Shown here: in pieces, positions 22,806 through 23,653 of the stretch | Position numbering within the stretch: the first letter of the stretch is position 1 | Layout: every line of letters begins with the position of its first letter | From: Prado023 sp049688395 | Lineage (GTDB): Bacteria > Actinomycetota > Actinomycetes > S36-B12 > CAIYMF01 | Direction of reading: 5' to 3' | Assembly: GCA_049688395.1 (NCBI GenBank) | Contig: JBAVKQ010000356.1 | Location: forward strand, 1-23,653 | DNA length: 23,653 bases | Translations under genes and position numbers: made by a program | Notes under the pieces: generated by a model | The model's database searches: none | What the model was told of the DNA's origin: nothing | Seen by the model: only the letters and a program-made list of their open reading frames with translations

Positions 22806-23653
22806 GTGTCCAGCGCAGATGTCCTGTCAGTGAAGGTGTTCCCGCGGTTGTACCGCGACTCGGTGACCCTGATGGCCCTGGCGTCGGGGGCCCAGAAGCG
22901 CGATGGCGTCCTGCGGGTGGGCGCGGTGATGGCCACGCCGGCGAACCTCGACATCCTCACTGAGGCAGGCATGCTGCCCGACGACGTGCACCCCGCCCCC
23001 GACGACCTGATCATCGTGGTCCGGGCGACCGACCAGGACCGGGCCGATTCCGCGCTGCAGGCGGCCGAGGACGGGCTCACCGCGCAGGATGCACCTGGCG
23101 GGACGCAGGCTCACCCCGCCGCACAGACCCTCGGCGAGGGGCTGGCGCTGGACCCCACTGCCGCGATAGCCACGATCTCCACCCCGGGCACCTACGCGCC
23201 GATCGTGGTCGAGCAGGCGCTGGCCCACGGCCTGCACGTCTTCTGCTTCTCGGACAACGTGGACGTGGCCGACGAGGTACGTCTCAAGAAGCTGGCCGTG
23301 GATCGCGGGCTGCTGCTCATGGGCCCCGACTGCGGCACCGCGATCGTGGACGGCGTGCCCCTCGGGTTCGCCACTGCCGTGCGGCCCGGTCCGGTGGCGA
23401 TCATCGCCGCATCGGGTACTGGCGCGCAGGAGGTGTCCTGCCTGCTCGACGCGGCCGGCGCCGGCGTGTCGCAGATCATCGGCGTGGGCGGGCGCGACCT
23501 GTCCGAGGACGTGGGCGGCCTGATGACCATGCTCGCGCTGGACAAGGTGGCCGCCGACCCCGAGGTCGAGGTGATCGTGGTCGTGTCCAAGCCGCCGGCC
23601 GCCCGGGTGGCCGGCGAGCTGCTCGAGCGGCTCGCGACCCTGGAACGTCGCGC
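22806..23653 (+). CDS. fdrA: FdrA/AllF, acyl-CoA-synthetase-like subunit of oxamate carbamoyltransferase (cut by window edge)
   Basis: 282 codons are present from GTG 22806 (AGGAG 6 nt upstream); the gene runs off the right edge. The start VSSADVLSVKVFPRLYRDSV and the blocks LMGPDCGTAIVDGVPLGFA and AIIAASGTGAQEVSCLLDAA match the succinyl-CoA-synthetase-alpha-like fold of FdrA. In E. coli FdrA (AllF) works with AllG (DUF1116) and AllH (DUF2877) to split oxalurate into oxamate and carbamoyl phosphate in allantoin degradation. The adjacent allH and PucR regulator support this. AllG and a carbamate kinase would be expected just beyond the window. This frame was identified by direct translation of the plus strand. 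Confidence 0.9.
   Translation, partial: MSSADVLSVKVFPRLYRDSVTLMALASGAQKRDGVLRVGAVMATPANLDILTEAGMLPDDVHPAPDDLIIVVRATDQDRADSALQAAEDGLTAQDAPGGTQAHPAAQTLGEGLALDPTAAIATISTPGTYAPIVVEQALAHGLHVFCFSDNVDVADEVRLKKLAVDRGLLLMGPDCGTAIVDGVPLGFATAVRPGPVAIIAASGTGAQEVSCLLDAAGAGVSQIIGVGGRDLSEDVGGLMTMLALDKVAADPEVEVIVVVSKPPAARVAGELLERLATLERR

Overview
The window is chromosomal DNA from a very GC-rich actinomycete. The evidence is the third-codon-position GC bias in all real genes, the order tig-clpP1-clpP2-clpX / folC-DUF4233-ndk-mreB-mreC that is typical of Actinomycetia, the paired clpP genes, TAnnnT -10 boxes with apparently leaderless starts, and a PucR-type regulator. The genus cannot be read from the sequence. 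MreB/MreC suggest a rod-shaped or sporulating relative of the Streptomyces/Frankia/Sporichthya/Geodermatophilus breadth.

Layout. 1-4037 (minus strand): mreC (cut by the window edge), mreB, ndk, a 390-bp spacer carrying four phased copies of a 24-bp repeat in two orientations, a DUF4233 membrane protein, and folC. 4136-9542 (plus strand): a four-helix membrane protein, a DCC (DUF393) thiol oxidoreductase, a type-2 (archaeal-like) valS, and a Pro/Ala/Gly-rich single-pass membrane protein of unknown function. This plus-strand block interrupts an otherwise minus-strand syntenic run. 9643-13938 (minus): clpX, clpP2, clpP1, tig. clpP2 carries an in-frame amber codon at a position where M. tuberculosis ClpP2 (from memory) has Gln. 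A ClgR-like box and a TAnnnT -10 precede clpP1.

13987-16922: divergent tRNA-Pro(TGG) and tRNA-Gly(TCC). The 3' end of tRNA-Gly is an integration hot spot. Two near-perfect 112-bp tandem units, each with a tRNA 3'-end core and a long terminator hairpin, are followed by a third core. From that core to a matching core at 16842 lies a 2.4-kb islet with a shredded tyrosine integrase, a degraded ORF, and an intact HTH antitoxin / nucleotidyltransferase toxin pair with its own palindromic operator.

16923-20068 (minus): a NYN-domain putative nuclease, then gnd and zwf (oxidative pentose phosphate pathway), transcribed zwf to gnd. 20168-23653: a PucR-type regulator (minus) divergent from an allH-like DUF2877 gene (plus, one apparent frameshift) and the start of fdrA/allF (plus, cut by the window edge). 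This is the beginning of an oxamate carbamoyltransferase (AllFGH-type) purine/allantoin nitrogen-salvage locus, with a perfect 13-bp palindrome in the divergent promoter region.

The points most worth attention are the amber codon in clpP2, the tandem-attachment-site islet with its toxin-antitoxin pair, the phased 24-bp repeats upstream of ndk, the allH frameshift, and the inverted valS block. I found no CRISPR array and no convincing wholly new multi-gene system.
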